A DNA stretch of 64,000 nt, taken from assembly GCF_009649685.1 (NCBI RefSeq), contig NZ_WJPK01000001.1, positions 1,368,760-1,432,759 on the forward strand, written 5' to 3'. This stretch comes from Flavobacteriaceae bacterium EG-1 (GTDB taxonomy: Bacteria > Bacteroidota > Bacteroidia > Flavobacteriales > Flavobacteriaceae). Positions 9,938 to 19,042 of this stretch are shown here, piece after piece. A program made the position numbers and the translations under genes. The notes under the pieces are model-generated. The model was not told the DNA's origin. It worked only from the letters and a program-made list of their open reading frames with translations, and searched no databases. Within the stretch, counting starts at the first letter, position 1; each line of letters begins with the position of its first letter.

Positions 9938-11746
9938 CTATTTTTTCGTAAGTAAAACAACCCAATCGTTATCTCTTTCTTTTCGTACGGGTGGTAAACC
10001 CAACGATTGTTTTCCTGATCTTGCAATTGTTTTTATTTTACCTTTTTGAAGATCACCACCTTTTCTGGGATTGTACCAAGAAACATCATATTCCGTATTT
10101 ATATTTCCTAAATCTAATATAGACGCTCCGCCATTTTTAAGAAATACAACATAAACTTCACCTTCTTTGGCTAAGACATAGTCACCCTCTGAAGAAATTA
10201 GCTGATCATTCGCATTCATTTCCCAAACGGGAATTTTGTTTTTATTAAAAAAGTCGAGGCAAATTTTTCCCTGCTCCCAAAATAAATCTCGAGATCGATA
10301 ATCTTCACAACTTAAATCTGAATGCGGATGTTTATAACCAAAATACCACTCAGTACCCCAAGCACCTGCCATCATCGCTCCCCAAAGTCCATTTTTTCGA
10401 GCATCATTATGTTCTGGATCTTCTTCATCAGTTATTAATGAATGCTGCGCATCACCAGGTTCATCAACAGCAACCGCCCAAACTTTTCCAGCATTTTTAG
10501 CTTCTTCTAGTACTCTTAAGGTCTGCGAGTGCACACGACTAAAATCTGCTTTATTGGTTTGTAAAGATGCTCCTGTAAATTTTGTTTTCTCACCATAAAG
10601 TGCATCAAACCATGCTCCATTATGTATTACAATGTGATGCTTATACGGATCAATTGCAGCAACATATTCGGCCAAACGAATTCGCTCGGCATCATCTAAC
10701 GGAAAAGTTGGAGGTTTCGCAGTCCAGTCACCTGTTTCTTCAGCAAGATTCCAGTTTAACGCTAAATGATGGCCAAAACGAGCAATGAGTTCACGATAAT
10801 ACAATTTTGTATAAAGCCCCGTACCGCCATTATCTAGCAAACCTTGATTTTCGTGTTCTAAGGTTTTAAAATGTAAGAACATACCCAATTTATCTGCATG
10901 TTCGAAAACTACTTCCCATTGATCCAACTTTGAAATATCGAAGCTATCATAAGTGTCATAATCTACATAAGGAAATACATTTTGGTCATCACCGGCAATA
11001 TTCATGGTTAAGAATGAAAATGCGTTCATGCCTTTAGCCGCCAGATAGTTTATTGCACCAATAATTTCTTTTCCTTTACCATTTTTCCAAGTTGGATTAC
11101 CAACTTGCCAATCTTGAAGATGAGCAGACCACTTTTTTACTAAATTATCTTTATGACCATCATTATGAAAAGTTCCATCAAACTTAACATAGGCTAAAAA
11201 GTTTTCAGGGGCATCAGATCCACATTTTAGGAAATATTCTCCATTTTGAAATTTTAAATAGCGTTCACCAACATATTGTAAGCGACCTTTACCTCTAAAA
11301 TCTCTACCACCCTTATCGGTATCCGCTATAAAAAAACTACCCGTAACACCGTCCATAAAACCAGCGCTCTCAATTTTTTCAGAAGTACGAACCGCAGCCC
11401 ACTTTCCTTTTTTAAAATCTACTGTATAACTCCACTCCCCTTTTCGATCTGGTGAAAAATGTACTTTCCATTTATTTCCAGCTTCAGCTCCAGTATTTCC
11501 TGCGTCACCATCTGCCGCATAATAACCGGGCACCACATACTTTTGATTAGTACTATTGTGCCTAAAGGTGACATTTAATCGATAGTTTAAAAATGGATTC
11601 TCTTTAGCATTTTCTGAAGATTCTGGTCCATCAAAAACAAGCGTAACTTTATGCCATTTTTTTAATTCTCCTTCTATTTTCTGAGCGATTAAAATAGTTG
11701 ATGAGAAAAATAATACTAGTAAAAAGGTAAATTTAGATTGGTTCAT
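9938..11746 (-). CDS. DUF5060 domain glycoside hydrolase-like protein
   Basis: A 602-residue exported protein (signal peptide ending near ILIAQ). Residues about 25-145 form a DUF5060 beta domain (HKVTLVFDGP, NPFLNYRLNVTF). Residues about 165-500 look like a (beta/alpha)8 barrel, with LNWNLAEE at 330-337 and AVDEPG near 426-431 as plausible acid/base and nucleophile glutamates. The last 90 residues form a small beta domain of the kind often called a putative collagen-binding domain (VYVVFLKNGG, WYNPRKGG). Proteins with this architecture are frequent in marine PULs and are treated as glycosidases. I cannot name the bond cleaved. It heads a three-gene group with the MFS transporter and the dehydratase. 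Confidence 0.75.
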   Translation of the reverse strand: MNQSKFTFLLVLFFSSTILIAQKIEGELKKWHKVTLVFDGPESSENAKENPFLNYRLNVTFRHNSTNQKYVVPGYYAADGDAGNTGAEAGNKWKVHFSPDRKGEWSYTVDFKKGKWAAVRTSEKIESAGFMDGVTGSFFIADTDKGGRDFRGKGRLQYVGERYLKFQNGEYFLKCGSDAPENFLAYVKFDGTFHNDGHKDNLVKKWSAHLQDWQVGNPTWKNGKGKEIIGAINYLAAKGMNAFSFLTMNIAGDDQNVFPYVDYDTYDSFDISKLDQWEVVFEHADKLGMFLHFKTLEHENQGLLDNGGTGLYTKLYYRELIARFGHHLALNWNLAEETGDWTAKPPTFPLDDAERIRLAEYVAAIDPYKHHIVIHNGAWFDALYGEKTKFTGASLQTNKADFSRVHSQTLRVLEEAKNAGKVWAVAVDEPGDAQHSLITDEEDPEHNDARKNGLWGAMMAGAWGTEWYFGYKHPHSDLSCEDYRSRDLFWEQGKICLDFFNKNKIPVWEMNANDQLISSEGDYVLAKEGEVYVVFLKNGGASILDLGNINTEYDVSWYNPRKGGDLQKGKIKTIARSGKQSLGLPPVRKERDNDWVVLLTKK

Positions 11747-11863
11747 TATTTAGATTATTTTAGACTAAAATGTACAACTTTTCTTTAAAAACTCAATTAA
11801 TCAATTACCAAAAGACAACCTTTAAACATATACTATTTAAAGCAATTTACATTAACAAGAAAT

Positions 11864-12276
11864 TTAGTTTCCTCTGGGTATAATCGTAAGCTTATTTATT
11901 GTATTTGTAATAATAACAACATCATCAGAAATTGTAAAGAAAACTACTTCCCTACCCTAATCAGTTTTCACCCATTCTGCATTAATTAGATTTGAAATAC
12001 CAGCGTTATTAATTAGTAGGCAAAGATTTACTTTTTTGGATTTCAACCAATGTTCCATTTTTAGATTGACAATTCTTCTGCAACATGCACCCCGATTATT
12101 TCACGAATACCAGGGCACCTATTCTGATGTAACTGTAATTATTTAATCAACTAATAACTTTTATAGGTTATGATAACTTTATTACCACTCTTTAAATAAT
12201 GTTTAAAACATCATAAATCAATACTTCTTTTTGCTCCAGTAATAAATACAATAGGAGATGCAGAATTCCTTTTCAT
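11864..12276 (-). pseudogene. Decayed short-chain dehydrogenase/reductase relic
   Basis: Reading the minus strand from an ATG at 12276 gives an SDR start (IVFITGAKRSID, the TGxxxGxG cofactor loop with its last Gly positions lost) and then a TGA stop. The same frame continues with KHYLKSGNKVIITY, a normal second SDR strand, and then two further stops. After a frame change at about 12050 come LLINNAGIS, the SDR NNAG motif, another stop, and SDDVV..INKLTIIPRGN, which resembles an SDR C-terminus ending at 11864. The part that should hold Ser and YxxxK is missing. The relic is about 410 bp against roughly 750 bp for an intact gene, so this is a dead gene with stops, a frameshift and an internal deletion. 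It lies in the 538-bp gap 11747-12284; I see nothing else there. Confidence 0.72.
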
Positions 12277-12284
12277 AATTTATA

Positions 12285-13307
12285 TTAAGCCTGTCCGTTT
12301 CCGTAAGCTATAATTACAATACCCACAATCATACAGGCCAACCCTGTATATAAATACTTTCGCGCTTTTGGAGAAGCTTGCAACCACTCTGCAGTTGCGA
12401 TACCACTTACGATAGCAGTTGCAACGGAAGCTGTGTTAAAAATAGCATAACCAACAGTATTACCTGCAGCTCCTAATTTTGATGCAGCAAACGCAAATAG
12501 TGCTGATGCCGCATAATGAAAAATAGCCATTATTAAAATTAACAAAAAGTTCTTTCCAAAAGATGAAGTTTTAAAATCGCCCCATGCTTTTTTAGCATTT
12601 AATTGCCACAGAAAATACGCGGTCATTACTATTCCACCACTAAGAAAAATTGGGAACATAACAGCAACAGCCGTAATCCAATCTGCATTACCAAATTGCT
12701 TTACAGCTTCTCCTAAATACGGTCTACCGACCGCATTAGCATAACTAAATCCAGTTGCCAAAAGTCCACCAACAATAGCAATTAGTATTCCGGTAGTCAT
12801 GGAACCTTTTACCGAGACACTGTCTTCTTCTATATGTAATTTAGCTTCATCTTTTTCACGAGTAAGGCCAGCCTTACCATTTAATATTACACCTAAAAGA
12901 ACAACTAAAATTCCAATTAAGACATAAGTTAATACGTTTGTTGGTGGAAGTCCGTCAACAATAAAAGGTAATAATGAACCTACTAAAATTATAGTACCGA
13001 TAAAGATTGAGAAACCTAAAGAAAGGCCAATGTGGTTTATTGCTTTACTCCACATCATAACACCGATTCCCCAGAGAAAACTAGACAGCCCCATTTTAAT
13101 CCATATTTCAGTAGGCATATTACCAAAGATTTCTCCAAAGCCCCGAATTAAAACTACAGATGATACAAGTGGTACTACAAACATTGTGAGTAGGAAAAAG
13201 AGACTCCAAGTATTTTCATATTTGAATCCTTTCGTGAATTTCTCAGGTAGTGCATATAGCCCTAACATTAATCCGGCAAAAATTGCCCATAATACTCCCT
13301 CAGTCAT
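12285..13307 (-). CDS. RhaT/GRP-family sugar transporter
   Basis: A 340-residue protein with about 10 hydrophobic helices and short loops. The opening VLWAIFAGLMLGLYALPEKF and the later MMWSKAINHIGLSLGFS, LLATGFSYANA and GNTVGYAIFNTASV segments resemble the RhaT (L-rhamnose:proton symporter) and glucose/ribose porter group of the drug/metabolite transporter superfamily. It probably sits in the inner membrane and imports a monosaccharide released by periplasmic enzymes. Its position just downstream of galM and the anhydrogalactose genes makes galactose or 3,6-anhydrogalactose a candidate substrate, which is inference. Confidence 0.82.
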   Translation of the reverse strand: MTEGVLWAIFAGLMLGLYALPEKFTKGFKYENTWSLFFLLTMFVVPLVSSVVLIRGFGEIFGNMPTEIWIKMGLSSFLWGIGVMMWSKAINHIGLSLGFSIFIGTIILVGSLLPFIVDGLPPTNVLTYVLIGILVVLLGVILNGKAGLTREKDEAKLHIEEDSVSVKGSMTTGILIAIVGGLLATGFSYANAVGRPYLGEAVKQFGNADWITAVAVMFPIFLSGGIVMTAYFLWQLNAKKAWGDFKTSSFGKNFLLILIMAIFHYAASALFAFAASKLGAAGNTVGYAIFNTASVATAIVSGIATAEWLQASPKARKYLYTGLACMIVGIVIIAYGNGQA

Positions 13308-13373
13308 AATGTTGTATTTAGTTGGTTGATTATAAAAAACTACTATTTGGTTATTGTCATTTCCTTATTGTGA

Positions 13374-14417
13374 TTATTTCCAATCAAACTTAAAAACGGT
13401 TGTACTAGCATAGGTCTCACCCTTTTTTAATATACTTTTCGGAGATTTAATATTAGGTCCATTAGGGTACCGATGTGTTTCGCAACAAAACCCTCGATAC
13501 TTCCCATATTTTATACCAGATTCTCGCTTTAACTCGTCACTCGTATATTTTCCGGTATACAAAAGCATGCCAGGCTCGGTAGTTGCAATCGCTATAGATC
13601 GACCGCTTATTGGATCCTTTATTTCTGCTACATTTTCAAGCTTAAAACCTTTTTCCTCAAATAAATAAAAATGCTCAAAACCATCATCTAAAGCCTGGTG
13701 AACATCGCCTATTCGTTTTGCTGTTCGCAAATCATCGGGAGCATTTTCAACCGATATATTTTGGCCTGTTGCAGCACCCGTAGCATCCCAAACTTGTTTC
13801 TTCTCAGCGTTTACTTGTACCCAATGGTCTTCAACTGTAGTTTTAAAGCCTGTTAAATTAAAATAAGAATGATTTGTAATGGTAAAAGGGGTATCTGCAT
13901 CGGTTGTGGCATAATAATCGATCTTAAGCTCGTTATTATTTGTTAAAGTAAACTTTACTATTACTTTTACATTCCCAGGAAAACCTTCTTCTAAATCTTT
14001 ACTTAAAAGATGCATAGAAATTTCAGAAACACCCTTATTTATCGTTTCTACCTCCCATATTCTTTTATCAAACCCTACTTTACCACCATGTAAATTATTA
14101 TCGCCAACAATTTTGGCCAAATGATATTCCTTACCATTAAGCTTAAATTTAGCATCTTTAATTTGTGAGCAAAAACGACCCACAGTTCCACCAAAATATG
14201 GTGCATTTTCTTTATAAGCATCAGAAAAATAACCTTGTAATGTATCAAAACCACAAACAATTTCTTCCGGTTCTCCATTCTTTTGAGGCACTATTAATGA
14301 AGTAATTGTAGCTCCGTAATTTGATATTTTTACAAAAATACCATTATCATTTTCTAGAGTGTACAATTTAACTTCCTCACCCTCAAGAATTCCAAAATCT
14401 GTTTCAACCGTTCTCAT
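13374..14417 (-). CDS. galM: Aldose 1-epimerase (galactose mutarotase)
   Basis: A 347-residue protein of usual length for GalM. Catalytic and substrate residues are visible: H110 (NNLHGG), H183 (TNHSYFNLTG), D245/D246 (LDDGFEHF) and the catalytic base E313 (CCETHRYPNG). No signal peptide is apparent, so it is cytoplasmic. It interconverts alpha and beta anomers of galactose or a related aldose. The gene starts 11 bp after the cycloisomerase stop and clearly belongs to the same operon, where it would prepare hexoses liberated by GH117 for oxidation. Confidence 0.9.
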   Translation of the reverse strand: MRTVETDFGILEGEEVKLYTLENDNGIFVKISNYGATITSLIVPQKNGEPEEIVCGFDTLQGYFSDAYKENAPYFGGTVGRFCSQIKDAKFKLNGKEYHLAKIVGDNNLHGGKVGFDKRIWEVETINKGVSEISMHLLSKDLEEGFPGNVKVIVKFTLTNNNELKIDYYATTDADTPFTITNHSYFNLTGFKTTVEDHWVQVNAEKKQVWDATGAATGQNISVENAPDDLRTAKRIGDVHQALDDGFEHFYLFEEKGFKLENVAEIKDPISGRSIAIATTEPGMLLYTGKYTSDELKRESGIKYGKYRGFCCETHRYPNGPNIKSPKSILKKGETYASTTVFKFDWK

Positions 14418-14428
14418 ACAACTTATTC

Positions 14429-15517
14429 TTATTTAAAAGGATTAAGTTTCTCCCAATCAAATATGACCCCAGTACCAGGAGTATCTGGCGCTACAGCTCG
14501 ATGATTTTCCACCACCAAAGGTCTTGTAGTATATTGGTCAATGGGAAAACTATGTACCTCTAACCAACCTGAATTTGGCTGTGCAGATACTAGACTTACA
14601 TGTAATTCTTGCATACCATGTGAGCACGCTGGTATATTATTTTTAGCTGCTAATTTAGCTGCTCGAATCCAACCTGTTATTCCTCCGCAATTTGAAGCGT
14701 CTGGTTGTATATATGAAAGTTTAGCTTGCTCCAAAGCATATTCAAATTCATGTATGGTATGTAAATTTTCACCCATAGCCAATGGGAAATCTGTTGCATC
14801 TGAAATTTCAGCGAAACCTTTGTAATTATCAGGAATTATAGGTTCCTCGAACCAAGTAATATCATACTGGCGGAATTTTTCAATGGCCTCAATAGCTTTA
14901 TCAACCGTCATCGAATAATTAGCATCTACCATGAATGTAACTTCTGGCCCAATAAATTCTCTTACAGCTTTTATCCGCTCAATATCTTCATCTAAATTTT
15001 CGCGTCCTATTTTAATTTTAACCGCATTAAATCCTGCAGCTAAATAACCTTCCATGTTTTTTAATAACTTCGGAATAGGAAATTGCAAATCAATTCCACC
15101 ACAATAGGCCTTACAAGTATTACCTGCACCACCAGCCATTTTCCAAAGTGGTTGTCCTGTCTTTTTACCTTTAATATCCCAAAGTGCAATATCAATAGTA
15201 GATACGGCAAAGGAAAGAATGCCTCCACGTCCTACATAGTGCATGTGCCATTCCATAAAATCATAGATAGCATCAATATCACTAGCATCTTTATTTAATA
15301 AGGCTGGCGCTATATCATAATCAACCATGGCCTTTATAGCATGTCCTCCCTTACCACCTGTGTACGTATAACCCGTTCCATAAGTGCCATCATCTAAAGT
15401 GATGGTCGTTGTTACCAATTCAAAATGCGTATGATCGCCATGCTTAGCATCATTCATCACTTCAGGTAATGGCACCCTAAACAAACAGCAGTCAATGGCC
15501 TTAATTCGTGTATTCAT
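14429..15517 (-). CDS. 3,6-anhydro-L-galactonate cycloisomerase-like enolase-superfamily enzyme
   Basis: A 362-residue enolase-superfamily protein. Metal and catalytic residues are in place: K167 and K169 (VKIKIG), D198 (MVDANYS), E224 (WFEEP), E250 (MGENLHTI) and H300 (CSHGMQELH). The N-terminal [20 protein letters not shown] and [10 protein letters not shown] segments match my memory of the characterised 3,6-anhydro-L-galactonate cycloisomerase. That enzyme opens the anhydro ring to give 2-keto-3-deoxy-L-galactonate in the cytoplasm. The aldehyde dehydrogenase stop codon directly abuts this ATG with no spacer, which supports coupled function. The assignment rests on motif resemblance plus context; another sugar-acid isomerase of the same subgroup is the main alternative. 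Confidence 0.8.
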   Translation of the reverse strand: MNTRIKAIDCCLFRVPLPEVMNDAKHGDHTHFELVTTTITLDDGTYGTGYTYTGGKGGHAIKAMVDYDIAPALLNKDASDIDAIYDFMEWHMHYVGRGGILSFAVSTIDIALWDIKGKKTGQPLWKMAGGAGNTCKAYCGGIDLQFPIPKLLKNMEGYLAAGFNAVKIKIGRENLDEDIERIKAVREFIGPEVTFMVDANYSMTVDKAIEAIEKFRQYDITWFEEPIIPDNYKGFAEISDATDFPLAMGENLHTIHEFEYALEQAKLSYIQPDASNCGGITGWIRAAKLAAKNNIPACSHGMQELHVSLVSAQPNSGWLEVHSFPIDQYTTRPLVVENHRAVAPDTPGTGVIFDWEKLNPFK

Positions 15518-16972
15518 TTATGCTTTATGTCTAATGTAATAAGTCTTTTTTTCCATATACTGCTCAAAACCATATTTACCATCTTCTCCTCCACTTCCTG
15601 ATAGTTTGTAGCCATTATGAAAACCTTGATGTTGTTCTCCGTGACCTCGGTTTACATAAATTTCACCATATTCCAATTCATCATTACACTTCATTATTGT
15701 GTTCATATCATTTGTGAAAACCATTGCAGCCAAACCATATTCACAATCATTAGCATAAGCTATAACCTCATCAAAAGTTTTAAACTTTAATACGGGTAAA
15801 ATTGGTCCGAATGACTCTTCGTGAACAATAGTCATATCTTGAGTTACATTGGTTAAAATAGTCGGTTCAAACCAAAATCCTTTTTCAAATTTAGCGCCAA
15901 CAGGTCGCTTACCTCCAGCCGCCAACGTAGCGCCCTCTTTTAAACTTACTTCTACCAAATGCTCCATATGTTTTAACTCCGAAGCATTTACTTTAGGCCC
16001 CATGTCGGTTTCTTCTAACATTGGATCGCCAACTTTGATTTCAGCAACTTTTGCCAAGAATTTTTTCATGAACATATCATAAATACCTTCATGAATGTAC
16101 ATACGTTCATTACAAGTACAGACTTGACCGCAATTATCGAATCGCGAATGTAATGCTGCCTCAACTGCGGCATCTATATCTGCATCTTCAAAAACAATAA
16201 AAGGCGCCTTACCTCCAAGTTCTAATTGAACATGAGTTAAATTTTGAGCAGCGTTTCGAGCTATTTGTTGTCCTACAGGTGTAGACCCTGTCATCGTTAC
16301 CATTTTACAAATTGGATTTTCAACCAAAGCGTTACCCATGGCCCTACCTGGACCTGTTAATATATTTATCACTCCCGCTGGTATACCTACTTTTTGAGCT
16401 AGATTACCCAATTCTAATGTTGCCAGAGGTGTTTCGGAGGTGGGTTTAATAACAATAGTGTTACCGGCAACAAGTGCAGGTCCTAGCTTACGACCAGCGA
16501 GCGCAAATGGAAAGTTCCAAGCGGTGATCGCTACTACAACACCTCTTGGTACTTTTTGAATCCAAATTTGCTCATTAGGATTATCTGAAGGTATTATATC
16601 GCCTTCAATTCTTCTTGCTCCCTCGCATGCATATCTAATAAATGAGGCTCCTACAGCCACTTCAAAACGAGCTACTTTTAAAAGTTTGCCCTGTTCTTTC
16701 ACTAATAATTGTGCCAATTCTTCAGTATTGGCATCAATTTCATCAGCCAACTTATATAACAAATCTGCACGCGATCTTGCTGGTAATTTTTTCCAATTTT
16801 TTTGTGCAGTTTCCGCAGCTTCTAAAGTGATTACCGCTTCTTCGACCGTTCCGTTTTGAACTCTTGCAACTATTTCTTCTGTCGAAGGACTAATAATGTC
16901 AATAGTTTCTCCTGAGCTAGATTTTACCCATTCTCCATTGATAAATAATTTATATTCCTTTATTTCCGCCAT
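15518..16972 (-). CDS. Aldehyde dehydrogenase, probable 3,6-anhydro-L-galactose dehydrogenase
   Basis: A 484-residue NAD(P)-dependent aldehyde dehydrogenase of full length. Visible are the cofactor region (AWNFPFALAGRKLGPAL, KPTSETP, MTGSTPVG), the general base E251 (LELGGKAP) and the catalytic C285 (NCGQVC). The C-terminal GFHNGYKLSGSGGEDGKYGFEQYM places it with AldA-type (lactaldehyde/glycolaldehyde) enzymes, the group that also holds the anhydro-L-galactose dehydrogenases. It would oxidise 3,6-anhydro-L-galactose to 3,6-anhydro-L-galactonate, the substrate of the next enzyme. It is cytoplasmic. Without the neighbours it would be called only an AldA-like dehydrogenase. Confidence 0.83.
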   Translation of the reverse strand: MAEIKEYKLFINGEWVKSSSGETIDIISPSTEEIVARVQNGTVEEAVITLEAAETAQKNWKKLPARSRADLLYKLADEIDANTEELAQLLVKEQGKLLKVARFEVAVGASFIRYACEGARRIEGDIIPSDNPNEQIWIQKVPRGVVVAITAWNFPFALAGRKLGPALVAGNTIVIKPTSETPLATLELGNLAQKVGIPAGVINILTGPGRAMGNALVENPICKMVTMTGSTPVGQQIARNAAQNLTHVQLELGGKAPFIVFEDADIDAAVEAALHSRFDNCGQVCTCNERMYIHEGIYDMFMKKFLAKVAEIKVGDPMLEETDMGPKVNASELKHMEHLVEVSLKEGATLAAGGKRPVGAKFEKGFWFEPTILTNVTQDMTIVHEESFGPILPVLKFKTFDEVIAYANDCEYGLAAMVFTNDMNTIMKCNDELEYGEIYVNRGHGEQHQGFHNGYKLSGSGGEDGKYGFEQYMEKKTYYIRHKA

Positions 16973-17039
16973 AATGTTCTAATTATGCAATTGATTAATT
17001 TAAATATAAAGAGTACTAGTTTTTTTAATTGGACAAAAA

Positions 17040-17810
17040 TTATCTACCCATCCATCCTCCATCAACAAGCATTGTTCCTCCATTCATATAACCAGAAGCT
17101 TCAGAACAGAGAAATACAATCGGCCCTTTAAAATCATCTGGTTGACCCCAACGACCTGCTGGTATACGAGCTAAAATTGATTCTGAACGTTCTGGATTGT
17201 TACGTAGGGCTTCGGTATTATCGGTACTAATATAACCTGGAGCAATAGCGTTTACATTCACGCCTTTGCCTGCCCATTCATTAGCAAAAGCCATGGTCAT
17301 TTGACCAATAGCCCCTTTACTGGCCGCATAGCCCGGAACTGTAATTCCGCCTTGAAAAGTTAAAAGTGAAGCTGTAAACACTATTTTACCCTCACCACGA
17401 GCCACCATTTCTTTACCAATTTCACGAGTTAAAACAAATTGTGCCGTTTGATTCACCTCAATAACTTTGTCCCAATATTCGTCGGAATGTTCTACGGCTG
17501 GTGCTCTTAGAATTGTACCTGCATTATTCACGAGAATATCTATTTTGGGAAAATCATCTTTTACCTTTTTTATAAACTCGTAAAGTGAATCACGATTACT
17601 AAAATCACAAGTATAAGCTTTAAATTTTCGCCCTAAACTTTCCACTTCTTGTTCTACCATACTGCCATATTCTTCTAGGCTGGCACTAACCCCAATAATA
17701 TCTGCCCCAGCCTCGGCTAAACCAATAGCCATAGCTTTTCCTATTCCACGCTTACAACCTGTTACTAAAGCTGTTTTTCCTTTAAGACTAAAATTATTTA
17801 ATATACTCAT
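17040..17810 (-). CDS. KduD-like short-chain dehydrogenase, probable 2,5-diketo-3-deoxy-hexonate reductase
   Basis: A 256-residue classical SDR. It has the cofactor loop TGCKRGIG (17-24), NNAG (95-98), catalytic S148, Y161 and K165 (YAASK) and a PGYISTDNT segment after the active site. The overall look is that of 2-deoxy-D-gluconate 3-dehydrogenase/KduD enzymes, which interconvert 2-keto-3-deoxygluconate and its 2,5-diketo form. In this operon that chemistry fits the second half of a C5 epimerisation: reduction of 2,5-diketo-3-deoxy-L-galactonate to 2-keto-3-deoxy-D-gluconate. The family is seen directly; the substrate is inference. It lies 67 bp before the aldehyde dehydrogenase on the same strand. 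Confidence 0.8.
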   Translation of the reverse strand: MSILNNFSLKGKTALVTGCKRGIGKAMAIGLAEAGADIIGVSASLEEYGSMVEQEVESLGRKFKAYTCDFSNRDSLYEFIKKVKDDFPKIDILVNNAGTILRAPAVEHSDEYWDKVIEVNQTAQFVLTREIGKEMVARGEGKIVFTASLLTFQGGITVPGYAASKGAIGQMTMAFANEWAGKGVNVNAIAPGYISTDNTEALRNNPERSESILARIPAGRWGQPDDFKGPIVFLCSEASGYMNGGTMLVDGGWMGR

Positions 17811-17842
17811 TACTACTTTTATTTTCTAGTTTGATTTCTTAT

Positions 17843-19042
17843 TTACTCTGCCCTTTGCACATAGGTTTTAAATCCTGTTATATAATTCCAACCTTCCTTA
17901 GCATCAAAACAAATTCCCCACTCTAATGCTGCCAATGGACTTTTATCTGAATCTAATGAGCGAACAATACCTGCGGCATGTGGCGGTTTTGTTCTGCCAC
18001 CTATATGCGATTTAATCTCAAAATTAATGCCGTCGGAAGCCCATTGAATGGTATTATTCTCTGGACCATCAGAGGTTAACATAGCGGCCATTCCGCCTTG
18101 GTACGGCCAAACACATATTTCGTGACCACTATTGGAAATAGGGTTAAAAGGAGATTTTACATACGGCCCTTCAATATTATCAGCTATGGCCACACCCCAT
18201 TTAATTTCTCTACCTCCTAAATAATGTTCTTCACCCATACGCTCACCTTTATAATAGAGGTAGAATTTATTTTTATAAAACATTAAACAAGGGTCATGTA
18301 CTTTTTGACTATCAAAATCGCCCTTTTCTACAACTTTAAAACGACTGTCTTCTTCTCCAAGCCATTCACCATTATCTGCAGGAGAAAGAATTGGTTCTTC
18401 TAATTTTTTCCAAGGTCCAAGAGGAGAACTAGCAATTGCCATACCTACTTGATTTTTAACACGATTGACATATGGAGCTTTTACTGTTTGATAAACGAGA
18501 TAGTATTTTCCTTCATGTGCTAAAATTTCTGGAGTAAAAACCGATCGATCATCGTAAGCGCCCGCTGCTCCTCTTCCGATTGCCATTCCCTCATCTTTCC
18601 AGGTTAAACCATTTTTAGAACTTGCACACCAAACTTCAGATTTATCCCAAGGAAATACTTTCTTTTCTGGGTCTCCCGTATGAAAGCCATATGATTTTCC
18701 AACACTTTTTGAATAATAAACATAGTAGGTTTCGTCAACTTCTATTATAGCACTTGGATCGCGACGATAAACTCCAGGTTCAAATTCAAATACACCTTTT
18801 AAATCATATTGACTAAACTTAGTCCACCATTCAGGACCCGCATCATACCCCATTTCAATAGCACGTTTCGAAGCTGCACTCAGACTATCTTTATTGGTAA
18901 TGCCCAGCTTCTTTACTATTTCATCTGAAACAACGTCAACTTCGTTTTCTGTATTATTTTCATTTATCGTATTACATGAATTGAAAACAAATAAGAATGT
19001 CAATACTAACATTGCTGTCTTTATCACATTTATTTTTCTCAT
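17843..19042 (-). CDS. GH117 exo-alpha-1,3-(3,6-anhydro)-L-galactosidase (first copy)
   Basis: A 399-residue lipoprotein with lipobox FNSC. The body is a five-bladed beta-propeller glycosidase of family GH117. Expected acidic residues are present: D95 (RRDPSAI), D250 (VHDPC) and the H307-E308 pair ([11 protein letters not shown]). The N-terminal [11 protein letters not shown] helix corresponds to the dimerisation segment of the family. GH117 enzymes remove 3,6-anhydro-L-galactose from the non-reducing end of neoagaro-oligosaccharides. The ATG at 19042 was chosen because it overlaps the TGA of the preceding dehydrogenase as ATGA; an ATG three codons earlier (19051) is possible. It is anchored in the cell envelope, probably facing the periplasm. 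Confidence 0.88.
   Translation of the reverse strand: MRKINVIKTAMLVLTFLFVFNSCNTINENNTENEVDVVSDEIVKKLGITNKDSLSAASKRAIEMGYDAGPEWWTKFSQYDLKGVFEFEPGVYRRDPSAIIEVDETYYVYYSKSVGKSYGFHTGDPEKKVFPWDKSEVWCASSKNGLTWKDEGMAIGRGAAGAYDDRSVFTPEILAHEGKYYLVYQTVKAPYVNRVKNQVGMAIASSPLGPWKKLEEPILSPADNGEWLGEEDSRFKVVEKGDFDSQKVHDPCLMFYKNKFYLYYKGERMGEEHYLGGREIKWGVAIADNIEGPYVKSPFNPISNSGHEICVWPYQGGMAAMLTSDGPENNTIQWASDGINFEIKSHIGGRTKPPHAAGIVRSLDSDKSPLAALEWGICFDAKEGWNYITGFKTYVQRAE

Noticed and set aside
9937-10026. Extended N-terminus for the MFS transporter starting at 10026
   Set aside because: It would overlap the DUF5060 gene by about 90 bp and add a charged tail not seen in the family; ATG at 9936 fits better.
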